Part shown: positions 46,011 to 54,417 of the stretch, in pieces | Layout of the letters: each line of letters starts with the position of its first letter | Position numbering within the stretch: the stretch's first letter is position 1 | Assembly: GCF_004022215.1 (NCBI RefSeq) | Contig: NZ_SAUZ01000010.1 | Location: 106,510 to 170,509 of the forward strand | DNA from: Paenirhodobacter populi | GTDB taxonomy: Bacteria; Pseudomonadota; Alphaproteobacteria; Rhodobacterales; Rhodobacteraceae | DNA length: 64,000 bases | Direction: 5' to 3' | Notes under the pieces: generated by a model | Told to the model about the DNA's origin: nothing | The model's database searches: none | Seen by the model: the letters and a program-made list of their open reading frames with translations, nothing else | Translations under genes and position numbers: made by a program

Positions 46011-47210
46011 ATGTCCGATCCGAAATCCTTCCGCTTCGCGATTCTGGCGCTGGCCCTCGGGGCCTTCGCGATCGGCACGTCCGAATTCGCGGCGATGGGG
46101 CTTTTGCCCTGGTATGCGAGCGACCTTGGCGTCACCGAACCCGAGGCCGGCCATGTGGTCAGCGTCTATGCGCTTGGCGTCGTGGTTGGCGCGCCGATCA
46201 CCACGATTCTGGGCGCCAGACTGCCGCGGCGGCGCTATCTGGCGGCGCTGATCGCGATCTACGGGGCGATGAACCTGCTGGCGGCGGTGCTGCCGGGATA
46301 TTCCTCGCTGGTGGGGGCGCGGTTTCTGGCGGGGTTGCCGCATGGCGGGTTTCTGGGGGCGGCGATGCTGTTCGCCGCCGATGCGCTGCCCAAGGAACAG
46401 CGCGCCCGCGGCGTGACGCAGGTGATGCTGGGGCTGATGGTGGCGAATATCATCGGGGTGCCGCTGGCGGGGCTGCTGGGGCAGGGGCTGGGCTGGCGGT
46501 GGGGCTTTGCGCTGCCGGGCGTGGTCGCGCTGATCGCTGCGGTGGTGATCCTGCGCTTCGCCCCGCGCGGCGTCGCGCCGCCCGATGTGCAGCCGATGCA
46601 GGAGCTGCATGCGCTGGTGGATCCGCCGGTGATCCTGATGCTGCTGGTCGGCGCGATCGGCACGGGCGGGGTCTTTTCCGTCTATGCCTTCCTCTCCGCC
46701 GCCATGCTGGCGACCACGACGCCGCCCGTCTGGGGCGTGGCGCTGGCGCTGGCGATGTTCGGCGTGGGCGGCACCTTCGGCAGCATCTTTTCCGCGCGGC
46801 TGACGATCCGGCTGGGCGTGTTCCGCGCGGCCTTCCTGCTGATGCTGTTCATGGCGGCGACGCAGGGCTTTTCCGCGCTCTGCGTCGGCAATTGGTGGAT
46901 GATGGTGCTGTCGTCGCTGGCGCTCGGGCTTGGCACGGGGCTGGTGGTGCCGTTGCAGACGCGGCTGATGGATGTCGCGGGGCAGGCGCAGTCGATGGCG
47001 GCGGCGATGAACCACGCGGCCTTCAACATGGCCAACGCGCTTGGTCCCTGGCTTGCCGGTATCGCGCTGACGGCGGGGTTCGGCTGGTGGGCCACCGGGG
47101 TCGTCGGCATGGCGCTGACGCTGACCGGCATGGCGGTGCTGTTCATCGCCTGGCTGCAATCGCGCGGGCAGGGGATCGACGACCTGCCGGGGGTTCGGAC
47201 GCTCGACTGA
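46011..47210 (+). CDS. MFS transporter, AraJ/drug-efflux type
   Basis: The 399-residue protein has 12 membrane segments. The first contains F-A-I-G-T-S-E-F-A-A-M-G-L-L-P, and the motif A-like loop reads G-A-R-L-P-R-R-R. This is the DHA1/AraJ branch, usually sugar-related or drug efflux; the substrate cannot be told. The gene stands alone. A weak hairpin (47211-47231) follows it. Confidence 0.88.
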   Translation: MSDPKSFRFAILALALGAFAIGTSEFAAMGLLPWYASDLGVTEPEAGHVVSVYALGVVVGAPITTILGARLPRRRYLAALIAIYGAMNLLAAVLPGYSSLVGARFLAGLPHGGFLGAAMLFAADALPKEQRARGVTQVMLGLMVANIIGVPLAGLLGQGLGWRWGFALPGVVALIAAVVILRFAPRGVAPPDVQPMQELHALVDPPVILMLLVGAIGTGGVFSVYAFLSAAMLATTTPPVWGVALALAMFGVGGTFGSIFSARLTIRLGVFRAAFLLMLFMAATQGFSALCVGNWWMMVLSSLALGLGTGLVVPLQTRLMDVAGQAQSMAAAMNHAAFNMANALGPWLAGIALTAGFGWWATGVVGMALTLTGMAVLFIAWLQSRGQGIDDLPGVRTLD

Positions 47211-47238
47211 ACGGTTTTCGCATCGAAACCGGATGGTT

Positions 47239-47252
47239 CTGATCTCGATCAA
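47239..47252. promoter_or_regulatory. FNR-like box upstream of the pta-ackA operon
   Basis: CTGAT-CTCG-ATCAA matches 9 of 10 positions of the FNR/FnrL consensus TTGAT-N4-ATCAA. It lies 78 bases before the phosphotransacetylase start, which suggests oxygen control of acetate/acetyl-phosphate metabolism. Confidence 0.6.
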
Positions 47253-47329
47253 GGCGCCGGTCCGCCGCACGGTCTAACACGATCCGGCGCGATATCAGGG
47301 ATCGGCATCTGCCGACGCCAGCGGAGTGA

Positions 47330-48718
47330 ATGACCATGCATCTTGTGAACCGCACCTTCGACGAACTGGAGCCCGGACAGACGGCCGAGCTGCGCCGGCT
47401 GGTGACGCCGGACGATCTGTATATCTACGCGGCCTCTTCGGGGAACTGTAATCCCGTCCACCTGCCGAACGGCGATCTGGACGGCGACGGCACGCCCGAA
47501 CAGACCGCGCCGGGGATGTTCCTCGGCTCGCTGATCTCGGCCATTCTGGGCACCAGCCTGCCGGGGCCGGGCACCGTCTACCGCCGGCAGGTGCTGGATT
47601 TCCACCATCTCGCCCGCGCGGGCGACGAGGTGGTCTGCCGCGTCGAGGTGCTGAAGAAGCTGCCCGCCGGCCGCATCCTGCTGCGGACCGATATCCGCCA
47701 TGCCGAAAGCGGCGAACTGCTGGTTTCCGGCGAGGCCGAGGTCGAGGCGCCCACCTTCAAATTCGACCGCGAGGGGGTCGAGGTGCCCGGCCTTCTGGTG
47801 CAGAGCCACCGCCATTTCGAGGCGCTGCTGGCCCGTGCGAAACCGCTGCCGGCGATCCCCACCGCGGTCGTGGTGCCGGATGAGCCGAACTCTCTGGGCG
47901 GTGCGATCCTTGCCGCGCGCGAAGGCCTGATCGAGCCGATCCTGATCGGCAAGGCCGCGGCGATCTGCAAGGCCGCGTCCGAGATGAACGAGGATATCTC
48001 GGCCTATGAACTGATCGACGTGCCCGGCCGCGACATCGAGGCGGCGATCCTTGCCTGCCAGCTTGTCCATCAAGGGCGCGCGGCGGCGGTGATGAAGGGG
48101 CATCTGCACACCGACGATCTGCTGAAGCCGATGCTCGACAAGGCGGCGGGGCTGCGTGTCGGGCGCCGCTTCACCCATGTCTTCGTGATGGACGTGCCCG
48201 GCCAGCCGGAACCGGTGATGGTGACGGATGCGGCGATCAACATCGCCCCCGATCTGGCGACCAAGGTGGACATCTGCCAGAACGCCATCGACCTTGCGCT
48301 GTCCATCGGGATGGAGCCGCGCGTCGGCGTGCTGTCGGCGGTGGAAACGGTGAACCCGGCGATCCAGTCCTCGATCGACGCGGCGCTGCTGTCGAAGATG
48401 GCCGATCGCGGCCAGATCAAGGGCGCGCCGGTCGAGGGGCCGCTGGCCATGGACAATGCCGTCGATCTGGCGGCCGCGCGGACCAAGGGGCTGTCGGGTT
48501 CGGTCGCGGGTCGGGCGAACATCCTTGTGGTGCCGGGGCTCGATTCGGGTAACATGCTGGCCAAGCAGCTCACCTTCATCAGCCATGCCGAAAGCGCCGG
48601 GCTGGTGCTGGGCGCGAAGGTGCCGGTGATCCTGAATTCCCGGTCGGACAGCGCGATGTCGCGGCTTGCCTCCTGCGCGGTGGCGGCGCTGAGCCATGCC
48701 AGCAAGGGGGACGAATGA
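47330..48718 (+). CDS. pta: Bifunctional MaoC-like hydratase / phosphate acetyltransferase
   Basis: The 462-residue protein fuses an N-terminal hot-dog MaoC-like domain (about 10-140, with S-G-N-C-N-P-V-H and A-P-G-M-F-L-G-S-L-I-S) to a phosphate acetyl/butyryltransferase domain (about 155-460, with V-M-K-G-H-L-H-T-D, F-V-M-D-V-P-G and V-V-P-G-L-D-S-G-N-M-L). It interconverts acyl-CoA and acyl phosphate; the hydratase domain suggests C4 as well as C2 substrates. The start is either 47330 or 47336. The stop overlaps ackA. Confidence 0.88.
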   Translation: MTMHLVNRTFDELEPGQTAELRRLVTPDDLYIYAASSGNCNPVHLPNGDLDGDGTPEQTAPGMFLGSLISAILGTSLPGPGTVYRRQVLDFHHLARAGDEVVCRVEVLKKLPAGRILLRTDIRHAESGELLVSGEAEVEAPTFKFDREGVEVPGLLVQSHRHFEALLARAKPLPAIPTAVVVPDEPNSLGGAILAAREGLIEPILIGKAAAICKAASEMNEDISAYELIDVPGRDIEAAILACQLVHQGRAAAVMKGHLHTDDLLKPMLDKAAGLRVGRRFTHVFVMDVPGQPEPVMVTDAAINIAPDLATKVDICQNAIDLALSIGMEPRVGVLSAVETVNPAIQSSIDAALLSKMADRGQIKGAPVEGPLAMDNAVDLAAARTKGLSGSVAGRANILVVPGLDSGNMLAKQLTFISHAESAGLVLGAKVPVILNSRSDSAMSRLASCAVAALSHASKGDE

Positions 48719-49941
48719 TGAGCGCCGACATGATCCCGCAAGAAGATCCCTGGGCCCACAAGGTCTTTCTGACGCTGAACGCCGGGTCCTCGTCGTTCAA
48801 GGTGGCGATGTATGGCGCCTATGGCGACGATCCGATCGTCACCGGTCAGGCCGACCGCATCGGGCCGGAGGGAACGCTGAAGCTGAAGGACAGCGAAGGC
48901 AAGCCGCTGGCCATTCCGCCGGGCGACCTGACCACGCACAGCGGCGCGCTGGCGACGGCGATCGCGGCGATCCGGGCGCGGTTCCCGAACATGCAGCTTG
49001 CCGCCGTCGGCCACCGGGTGGTGCATGGCGGACTGAAATATGCGGCCCCCGTGGTGATCGACGATCAGGTCTTCGCCGATCTCGTGGCGATCTCGTCCTT
49101 CGCGCCGCTGCATCAGCCGCACAACATGGCGGGCGTGAAGACGGCGATGGAGGCGTTTCCGGGCGTGCCGCAGGTGGCGTGCTTCGACACGGCCTTTCAC
49201 CGCGGCCAGCCCTTCGTGAACGATACCTTCGCCATTCCCTTCCGCTATTACGAAGAGGGGGTGCGGCGCTACGGTTTCCACGGGCTGAGCTATGAATATG
49301 TCACCGGCGAGCTGGAACGGATCGCGCCGCATCTGATGGCGGGGCGCGTGGTGGTGGCGCATCTGGGCAATGGCGCGTCCATGTGCGCGATCTACAAGGG
49401 GCGGTCGGTCGCCTCCTCGATGGGGTTTTCCGTGCTCGACGGGTTGCCGATGGGCACCCGCTGCGGCCAGATCGACCCGGGCGTGCTGCTGTATATGCTC
49501 GAAAAGGAAAAGCTTTCCACCGACGAGATCCGCCAGATCCTGTATAACGAATCCGGGCTGCTGGGTCTGTCGGGCGGGATGTCGAACGACATGCGCACGC
49601 TCGAGGCCGCCGACAACGCCGCCTCGCACCGGGCGATCGACTATTTCGTCTTCCGCGTGCAGCGCGAGCTTGGCGGGATGACGGCGGTCATGGGCGGGAT
49701 CGACGCGCTGGTCTTCTGCGGCGGCATCGGGGAAAATTCGCGCGTCGTGCGGCGGCGGGTCTGCGAACGGCTCGGCTGGATGGGGATCGAGATCGACCAC
49801 GGCAAGAATGCCGAAAGCGCGACGATCATTTCCTCGGAATTCGCCCGCACCACGGTGATGATCGTGCCGACGCATGAGGATCTGGTCATCGCCCGCGCCG
49901 CGCGCAAGGCGGCCGGGGTGCCGGAGAAGGCGGCCGCCTGA
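48715..49941 (+). CDS. ackA: Acetate kinase
   Basis: The 408-residue enzyme makes ATP from acetyl phosphate. Motifs: L-N-A-G-S-S-S-F-K-V near the N-terminus, G-H-R-V-V-H-G-G, F-D-T-A-F-H, H-L-G-N-G-A-S, G-T-R-C-G-Q-I-D-P and C-G-G-I-G-E-N-S. Length is normal. The start overlaps the pta stop (two ATG codons, 48715 and 48718). Together with pta it completes an acetate overflow/assimilation route; the FNR-like box upstream suggests more expression at low oxygen. Confidence 0.95.
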   Translation: MMSADMIPQEDPWAHKVFLTLNAGSSSFKVAMYGAYGDDPIVTGQADRIGPEGTLKLKDSEGKPLAIPPGDLTTHSGALATAIAAIRARFPNMQLAAVGHRVVHGGLKYAAPVVIDDQVFADLVAISSFAPLHQPHNMAGVKTAMEAFPGVPQVACFDTAFHRGQPFVNDTFAIPFRYYEEGVRRYGFHGLSYEYVTGELERIAPHLMAGRVVVAHLGNGASMCAIYKGRSVASSMGFSVLDGLPMGTRCGQIDPGVLLYMLEKEKLSTDEIRQILYNESGLLGLSGGMSNDMRTLEAADNAASHRAIDYFVFRVQRELGGMTAVMGGIDALVFCGGIGENSRVVRRRVCERLGWMGIEIDHGKNAESATIISSEFARTTVMIVPTHEDLVIARAARKAAGVPEKAAA

Positions 49942-49965
49942 GCGGGCTGTTTGTGGAGAGGGTGC

Positions 49966-50067
49966 GAGGGGGCCAGCCCCCTCGCGCGTTCCGCATTCGG
50001 CGGGGCATCCTTCCACTGGAAGGCTGCCTGATCCGCCTCATCCCCCGGGATATTTATGGAAGAATGA
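49966..50067 (-). repeat. Dispersed structured repeat, copy C (with insertion)
   Basis: On the minus strand the core carries one extra A (GGGGGATGA). A longer variable segment with CCTTCC-AGT-GGAAGG (50009-50023) takes the place of hairpin 1. Hairpin 2, GAGGGGGC-TG-GCCCCCTC (49966-49983), is identical to copies A and D. It lies between ackA and the helicase gene. Confidence 0.75.
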
Positions 50068-50184
50068 TGGGAAGAGGGCGGAGTTGCGGGGGGCCGGTGC
50101 GCGCGAGAGGGAGGATCGCTTGCGGGCGCACAAAACGCCGCGCCGGGCCTTTCCGCGCCTTTCGCCGCCCTGTAGACTGATCCC

Positions 50185-51738
50185 ATGACCGCATCCCCGA
50201 CGCCTCCCGCAATCCAGTTTTCCGACGATCAGGCCGAGGCATGGGATGCCGTGGCCGGCGCGCTCGAAGCGGCGGGTGTCGATATCCTCGACGGGTCGCT
50301 GACGCCGGAGGGCGGGGAGCGGCGCGTGCTGTCGGTGATCGGCAAGGCCGGCTCGGGCAAGACCATGCTGCTGTCGCGGCTTTACCGGGCGTTGCTCGAA
50401 GCCGGGGTCGAGATCGTTTCCGGCGATTTCGAGGGCCGCAAGAAGAAGGAGCGCCGGACGCTCGCGATCCTTGCGCCGACGAACAAGGCGGCCTCGGTGC
50501 TGCGCTCGCGCGGCGTGCCGGCGACGACGATCCACCGCATTCTCTACACCCCGGTCTACGATCCCGAATATGAGCGCATCGCCGAATGGCTGGCGGGGCA
50601 GGGCGACCGGCCGAAGCCCGACCTTCTGGGCGACATGGGCCTGACGGAAGAGGTGCTGGACCGCGCCAAGGCGTTCTATGACCTGCACAAGTCCATTCCC
50701 GGGGCGCTTGCCTCGGCCGGGCTGCGGGGGTCCGATTTCATTCAGGGCTGGAAGCGGCGCGAGGATCCCCTGGACATCGGCTTTGTCGATGAGGCCTCGA
50801 TGCTCGACGAACGGCAGTTCGACGACCTGCGCGAGATCTTTTCGACGCTGGTGCTGTTCGGTGATCCGGCGCAGCTTGCCCCCGTCAACCAGTCGGGCGA
50901 GATGAGCTTTGAGCGTCTGCCCGAGGAGAGCAAGCATATCCTGCACCGCATTCACCGGCAGGCGGAGGACAACCCGATCCTCGACCTCGCCCATGCGTTG
51001 GCGGACGAAAGCCTGACCTTCGAGGCGTTCGAGCGGATGGTGGAAAGGATGGCCGCCGCTGATCCGCGCATCGTCTGGGCCGAGCGGGTGGAAAGCGACC
51101 TGATGGCGCGGTCCCCGGTGCTGGTGTGGCGCAACGCGACGCGGATCCGGCTGATACAGGCGTTCCGCGCCGCGCATGGCGCGCCGGCGGACGCGCTTTT
51201 GCCCGGTGAGCCGCTGATCTGCGACGGGATCGAGCTGCCCTTGAAGCACCGCAAGAAGCGCATAGACCTTGAGGCGCGCGGGCTTATCAAGGGGGCGCAG
51301 GTGATCTACCTCGGCCCCGGCAAGAAGCCCGGCTTCGCGCGCATCCACGTGATGGGGGCGGAAGACCCGCGCCTCTCCGCCGCCTCGATCATCAAGATCG
51401 AGCTGCCGGATGAAGAAGAGCCCTTCATCCCCTCCGCCGCGCGGATGGGCGCGGCCTTCCTGCATGGTGCCGCCGTGACGATCCACAAGGCGCAGGGCAG
51501 CCAGTGGCGCGATGTGCAGGTCTTCGCCCCCGACCTTTACGCCGCCGCCCGCGCCGGCCGGACCGAGGCGGGGATCCCGCTGTGGAAGCGCCTCGCCTAT
51601 GTCGCCATCACGCGGGCCGAAAACCGGCTGTTGTGGGTGACGCGGGCGCGGCTCGCGCGGCCCTCGGCGCCGCTGTCGATCGACGATCTGCCCGCCGGCC
51701 CCGCCGCCTTGCGGCTTGAGGCCGAGGTGGAGAGCTGA
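50185..51738 (+). CDS. SF1B RecD2/Dda-like DNA helicase
   Basis: The 517-residue ATPase has Walker A G-K-A-G-S-G-K-T (53-60), Walker B F-V-D-E-A-S-M-L, motif III F-G-D-P-A-Q-L-A-P-V, and a C-terminal UvrD-C2 part with I-H-K-A-Q-G-S-Q-W and Y-V-A-I-T-R-A-E-N-R. This is the minimal RecD2/Dda architecture without the long N-terminal domain. It probably acts in repair or replication. No RecB or RecC lies nearby. Confidence 0.88.
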   Translation: MTASPTPPAIQFSDDQAEAWDAVAGALEAAGVDILDGSLTPEGGERRVLSVIGKAGSGKTMLLSRLYRALLEAGVEIVSGDFEGRKKKERRTLAILAPTNKAASVLRSRGVPATTIHRILYTPVYDPEYERIAEWLAGQGDRPKPDLLGDMGLTEEVLDRAKAFYDLHKSIPGALASAGLRGSDFIQGWKRREDPLDIGFVDEASMLDERQFDDLREIFSTLVLFGDPAQLAPVNQSGEMSFERLPEESKHILHRIHRQAEDNPILDLAHALADESLTFEAFERMVERMAAADPRIVWAERVESDLMARSPVLVWRNATRIRLIQAFRAAHGAPADALLPGEPLICDGIELPLKHRKKRIDLEARGLIKGAQVIYLGPGKKPGFARIHVMGAEDPRLSAASIIKIELPDEEEPFIPSAARMGAAFLHGAAVTIHKAQGSQWRDVQVFAPDLYAAARAGRTEAGIPLWKRLAYVAITRAENRLLWVTRARLARPSAPLSIDDLPAGPAALRLEAEVES

Positions 51739-51792
51739 GCCCTTTCCCTTTCCCGGCGCGCGCCCTATCGTGTCCCCAGACAGGAGGCCCCC

Positions 51793-52029
51793 ATGCGCTG
51801 TGTATTCGTCCAGTTCCGCTGCATTCCCGGCAAGACCTACGAGGTTGCCGACGCGATCTATGAACGCGAGGTGGTGAGCGAGCTTTATTCCACCTCGGGC
51901 GAGTTCGACCTGATCGCCAAGATCTACATCCCCGAGGATGCCGATCCCGGTCATTTCCTGAACGAGAAGCTGTTCGACATTCCGGGCATCAGCCGCACCC
52001 TGACGACGATGACCTTCAAGGCGTTCTGA
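51793..52029 (+). CDS. Stand-alone Lrp/AsnC ligand-binding (RAM) domain protein
   Basis: The 78-residue protein is only the alpha-beta RAM domain of Lrp/AsnC regulators (C-V-F-V-Q-F-R-C-I-P-G-K, then F-D-L-I-A-K-I-Y-I-P). It has no helix-turn-helix, so it may modulate other Lrp proteins by hetero-oligomerisation or bind a small molecule itself. AGGAGG precedes the ATG. Such single-domain versions are common in Rhodobacterales. Confidence 0.85.
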   Translation: MRCVFVQFRCIPGKTYEVADAIYEREVVSELYSTSGEFDLIAKIYIPEDADPGHFLNEKLFDIPGISRTLTTMTFKAF

Positions 52030-52151
52030 GCCGGGGCGGCGTCTCGGGCAGGACGGGCGGCGGGGAGCCGTTGCGGCGGCGTATCCGATGAAATGGGCCA
52101 TCGCTGCGTCGCCGCAGTCCCGGATCGCCTCTTCCGGTATCGGGAGAGTTC

Positions 52152-52206
52152 TTTATTTTTAAATAAAACAATGTTTTGAAAGCTTATCCTGATGTTTTGG
52201 ATAAGC
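52152..52206. promoter_or_regulatory. Three adjacent palindromes upstream of nqrA
   Basis: TTTATTT-TT-AAATAAA (52152-52167), AAAACA-A-TGTTTT (52165-52177) and GCTTATCC-N9-GGATAAGC (52182-52206) lie end to end. All are perfect. They may be operators of the nqr operon or, for the last one, a terminator of the upstream gene. Confidence 0.55.
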
Positions 52207-52286
52207 AATTCCCGCTGTTGCATGGCAAGGTTTCCCCGGCCATGCATCTCGCGGAGGTCAGGGTCGTTGCGGTCATTTCCGCCATA

Positions 52287-52300
52287 TTGACCTGAATCAT
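52287..52300. promoter_or_regulatory. Weak FNR-like site upstream of nqrA
   Basis: TTGAC-CTGA-ATCAT matches 8 of 10 consensus bases of TTGAT-N4-ATCAA, 108 bases before nqrA. It is weaker than the site upstream of pta. Confidence 0.3.
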
Positions 52301-52408
52301 GTCGCTTTCGGCGAATCCCGCGCAGACTGACAACCGAGAGAGGAAACCGGGAGCATGCGCGCTTCCGCCGTGCCGGCCTTGGCCGGTAGCGACGACGGAG
52401 GATGAGGA

Positions 52409-53635
52409 ATGGGCTTTCCATGGCGACCGAGCCGTGTCCCGCTGGTGGCGGGGCCGGTGGGAGACGTGCGCCTGCACGGCACGCTCGGATTTGTCGGCAG
52501 CGATCTGGCGGCCCTGCGGCCGGTGCTGGCGGTGGCCGAGGGGCAAAGGGTCGCGGCCGGATCGCGGCTGCTGTCCGATCGCAGGCGGCCGTGGATCGTC
52601 CTTGTCGCCCCCGTCGCGGGGGAGGTCGTGCGGCTGGAGCCGGGGCCGCGGCGCGGAATCTCGGCGCTCGAAATCCGGGCCGGCGGGGATGAGGCGCTGG
52701 AATTCGACACGACCGCCGCCGGTAGCCGCGAGGGGCTGATCGCGCTGATGGTGCAAAGCGGGCTCTGGACGGCGCTGCGGGCGCGGCCTTTTGGCCGGGT
52801 GCCCAATCCGGCGACCACGCCCGATGCGCTCTTCGTCACCGCGACCGAGGCGCGGCGTGGTGCCCCCGATGCGGCTGCCGTCATCGCGGAATATGAGCCA
52901 TGGTTCCGCCCCGGCCTTGCGGCGCTGACCGCGCTGACGCCGGGACGGACATGGCTGTGCCACCGGCGCGGGCATCCGCCCCCGCAGGTTCCGGGCGTGA
53001 CGCCGCGCGGCTTTCCCGACGGGCCGGGCGGGCTGCCCGGCGCGCATGTCCATGCGCTGCATCCCGTCGCCCATGGCGGCAGCGTCTGGCAGATCGGCTG
53101 GCAGGATGTCATCGCGCTCGGCTGCCTGCTGGAAACCGGGCGGATCTGGCGGCACCGGATCGTGGCGCTGTCCGGCTCCGGCGTCCTGCGGCCCGAGCTG
53201 CTGGCCGTGCCGCCCGGCGCGCGTCTGCATGACATCGCGGCGGGCCGGCTGATCGCGGGGTCGACGCGGCTGGTGGCGGGCGGGGCCGAGGATGGGCTGC
53301 CCGTGCCCTTCCTGCGCCGCGACATCCGGCAGGTCACCGCGCTGCGCCACCGGCTGCGCGAACCGGGGCGGGGCTGGCTGCGCCAGCTTGCGCATGCGGC
53401 GCGGCCGGCGCTGATCCCCAATGCGCTCGACGAACGGCTGGCGCCGCCCGGGATCGCCCCGGTGCCCTTCCTGCGCGCCCTTGCCGCCGGGGATGTCGAG
53501 ACGGCGCGCAGACTGGGTGCGCTCGGGCTGATCGAGGAGGATCTGGCCCTGCTCAACGCCCGCTTCGGGCGGCAGGGCACGGATTACACCGCGCTGCTGC
53601 GCCAGACGCTGGACGATCTGGAGGCGGAGGCATGA
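52409..53635 (+). CDS. nqrA: Na+-translocating NADH:quinone reductase subunit A
   Basis: The 408-residue subunit matches NqrA along its length: S-P/A-P-V-x-G-E-V-V (biotinyl-lipoyl-like), S-G-L-W-T-A-L-R-A-R-P-F-G-R-V-P, G-A-H-V-H-A-L-H-P-V, Y/W-Q-D-V-I-A-L-G and L-G-A-L-x-L-I-E-E-D-L-A-L near the end. It is about 40 residues shorter than the Vibrio protein (about 446). It heads the nqr operon, each gene overlapping the next. Confidence 0.9.
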   Translation: MGFPWRPSRVPLVAGPVGDVRLHGTLGFVGSDLAALRPVLAVAEGQRVAAGSRLLSDRRRPWIVLVAPVAGEVVRLEPGPRRGISALEIRAGGDEALEFDTTAAGSREGLIALMVQSGLWTALRARPFGRVPNPATTPDALFVTATEARRGAPDAAAVIAEYEPWFRPGLAALTALTPGRTWLCHRRGHPPPQVPGVTPRGFPDGPGGLPGAHVHALHPVAHGGSVWQIGWQDVIALGCLLETGRIWRHRIVALSGSGVLRPELLAVPPGARLHDIAAGRLIAGSTRLVAGGAEDGLPVPFLRRDIRQVTALRHRLREPGRGWLRQLAHAARPALIPNALDERLAPPGIAPVPFLRALAAGDVETARRLGALGLIEEDLALLNARFGRQGTDYTALLRQTLDDLEAEA

Positions 53636-54417
53636 TGATGCGCCCGGGGCTGTTCAGGGATGATCTCCCGGCGCTGCTGGCGCTGCTCATTCCGGTGATC
53701 TGGCGTGCGCAGGGGGACCCGTGGCTTGGCCCAAGGCTGGCGCTGTGCCTGATCGTGGTCTTCGGCTGGCAGGCGCTGTTCGCCCGGCTGCGCGGGCAAG
53801 GGCTGAGCCTGCACGGCGCGGCGACGGCGGCGCTGGTGGCGCTGTTCGTGCCCGACACGGCGCCGCACTGGCAACTGGTGATCGGCCTCAGCTTCGGCGT
53901 GGTGCTGGGCGAGGCGGTTTTTGGCGGGCGGGGGCGGTCCTTCGTGCAGCCGGTGGTGCTGGTGCTGGCCTTCCTGATCTTTTCCTTCGCCGATCAGCCC
54001 TATCGCGCGGGGCCCGAGCTGCCGCTGTGGACGGCGCTGCCCGCGGTGGTGGTGCTGATCGCCACCGGGCAGGCGCCGGTCGGCACGGTGCTGGGCGCGG
54101 CGGCGGGGCTTGCGGGGCTGTCGTGGCTGACGGGGGCCGATCCGCTGGCGCCGCTGATGTCCGGCGCGCTGGTGCTGGCGGTGCTGTATCTGACGGCGGA
54201 TCCGGTGACCTCGGGCGCGACGGCGGCGGGGCGGTGGATCTGCGGGCTGCTGGCCGGGGGGACAGCGGCGCTGTTCGCCACCGCCGGGCCGGCCTTCGGG
54301 GCGCTGGTGTTCGCCACGCTGCTCACCTCGGTCTTCGCGCCGCTGATCGACCATCTGGCGCTGGCGGTGCAGGTCGCCCGGCTGCGGCGGCGGGAAAGGA
54401 GGCTGCGTCATGGCTGA
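53632..54417 (+). CDS. nqrB: Na+-NQR subunit B, short and divergent
   Basis: The 261-residue membrane subunit aligns with NqrB (G-V-V-L-G-E-A-V-F-G-G-R-G-R-S-F matches G-V-V-V-A-K-E-V-F-G-G-T-G-R-N-F of Vibrio; the end F-A-P-L-I-D-H matches F-A-P-L-F-D-H). It lacks about 150 residues compared with typical NqrB (about 410). The stretch where S-G-A-T binds FMN covalently is missing; in its place is T-A-L-P-A-V-V-V-L-I-A. An S-G-A-T does occur at 194-197, but inside the later D-P-V-T motif. It overlaps nqrA and nqrC. Function as NqrB is likely; the FMN site is in doubt. Confidence 0.82.
   Translation: MMMRPGLFRDDLPALLALLIPVIWRAQGDPWLGPRLALCLIVVFGWQALFARLRGQGLSLHGAATAALVALFVPDTAPHWQLVIGLSFGVVLGEAVFGGRGRSFVQPVVLVLAFLIFSFADQPYRAGPELPLWTALPAVVVLIATGQAPVGTVLGAAAGLAGLSWLTGADPLAPLMSGALVLAVLYLTADPVTSGATAAGRWICGLLAGGTAALFATAGPAFGALVFATLLTSVFAPLIDHLALAVQVARLRRRERRLRHG

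Larger units (their letters stand above)
52030..52408. other. Regulatory region upstream of the nqr operon
   Basis: These 379 bases have no gene. The middle is markedly AT-rich and carries the three palindromes at 52152-52206 and an FNR-like site at 52287-52300. Confidence 0.5.

Noticed and set aside
48070..52101. Two long minus-strand frames opposite pta-ackA and the helicase
   Set aside because: Both are antisense shadows; they cross intergenic repeats and promoters without start or ribosome signals.
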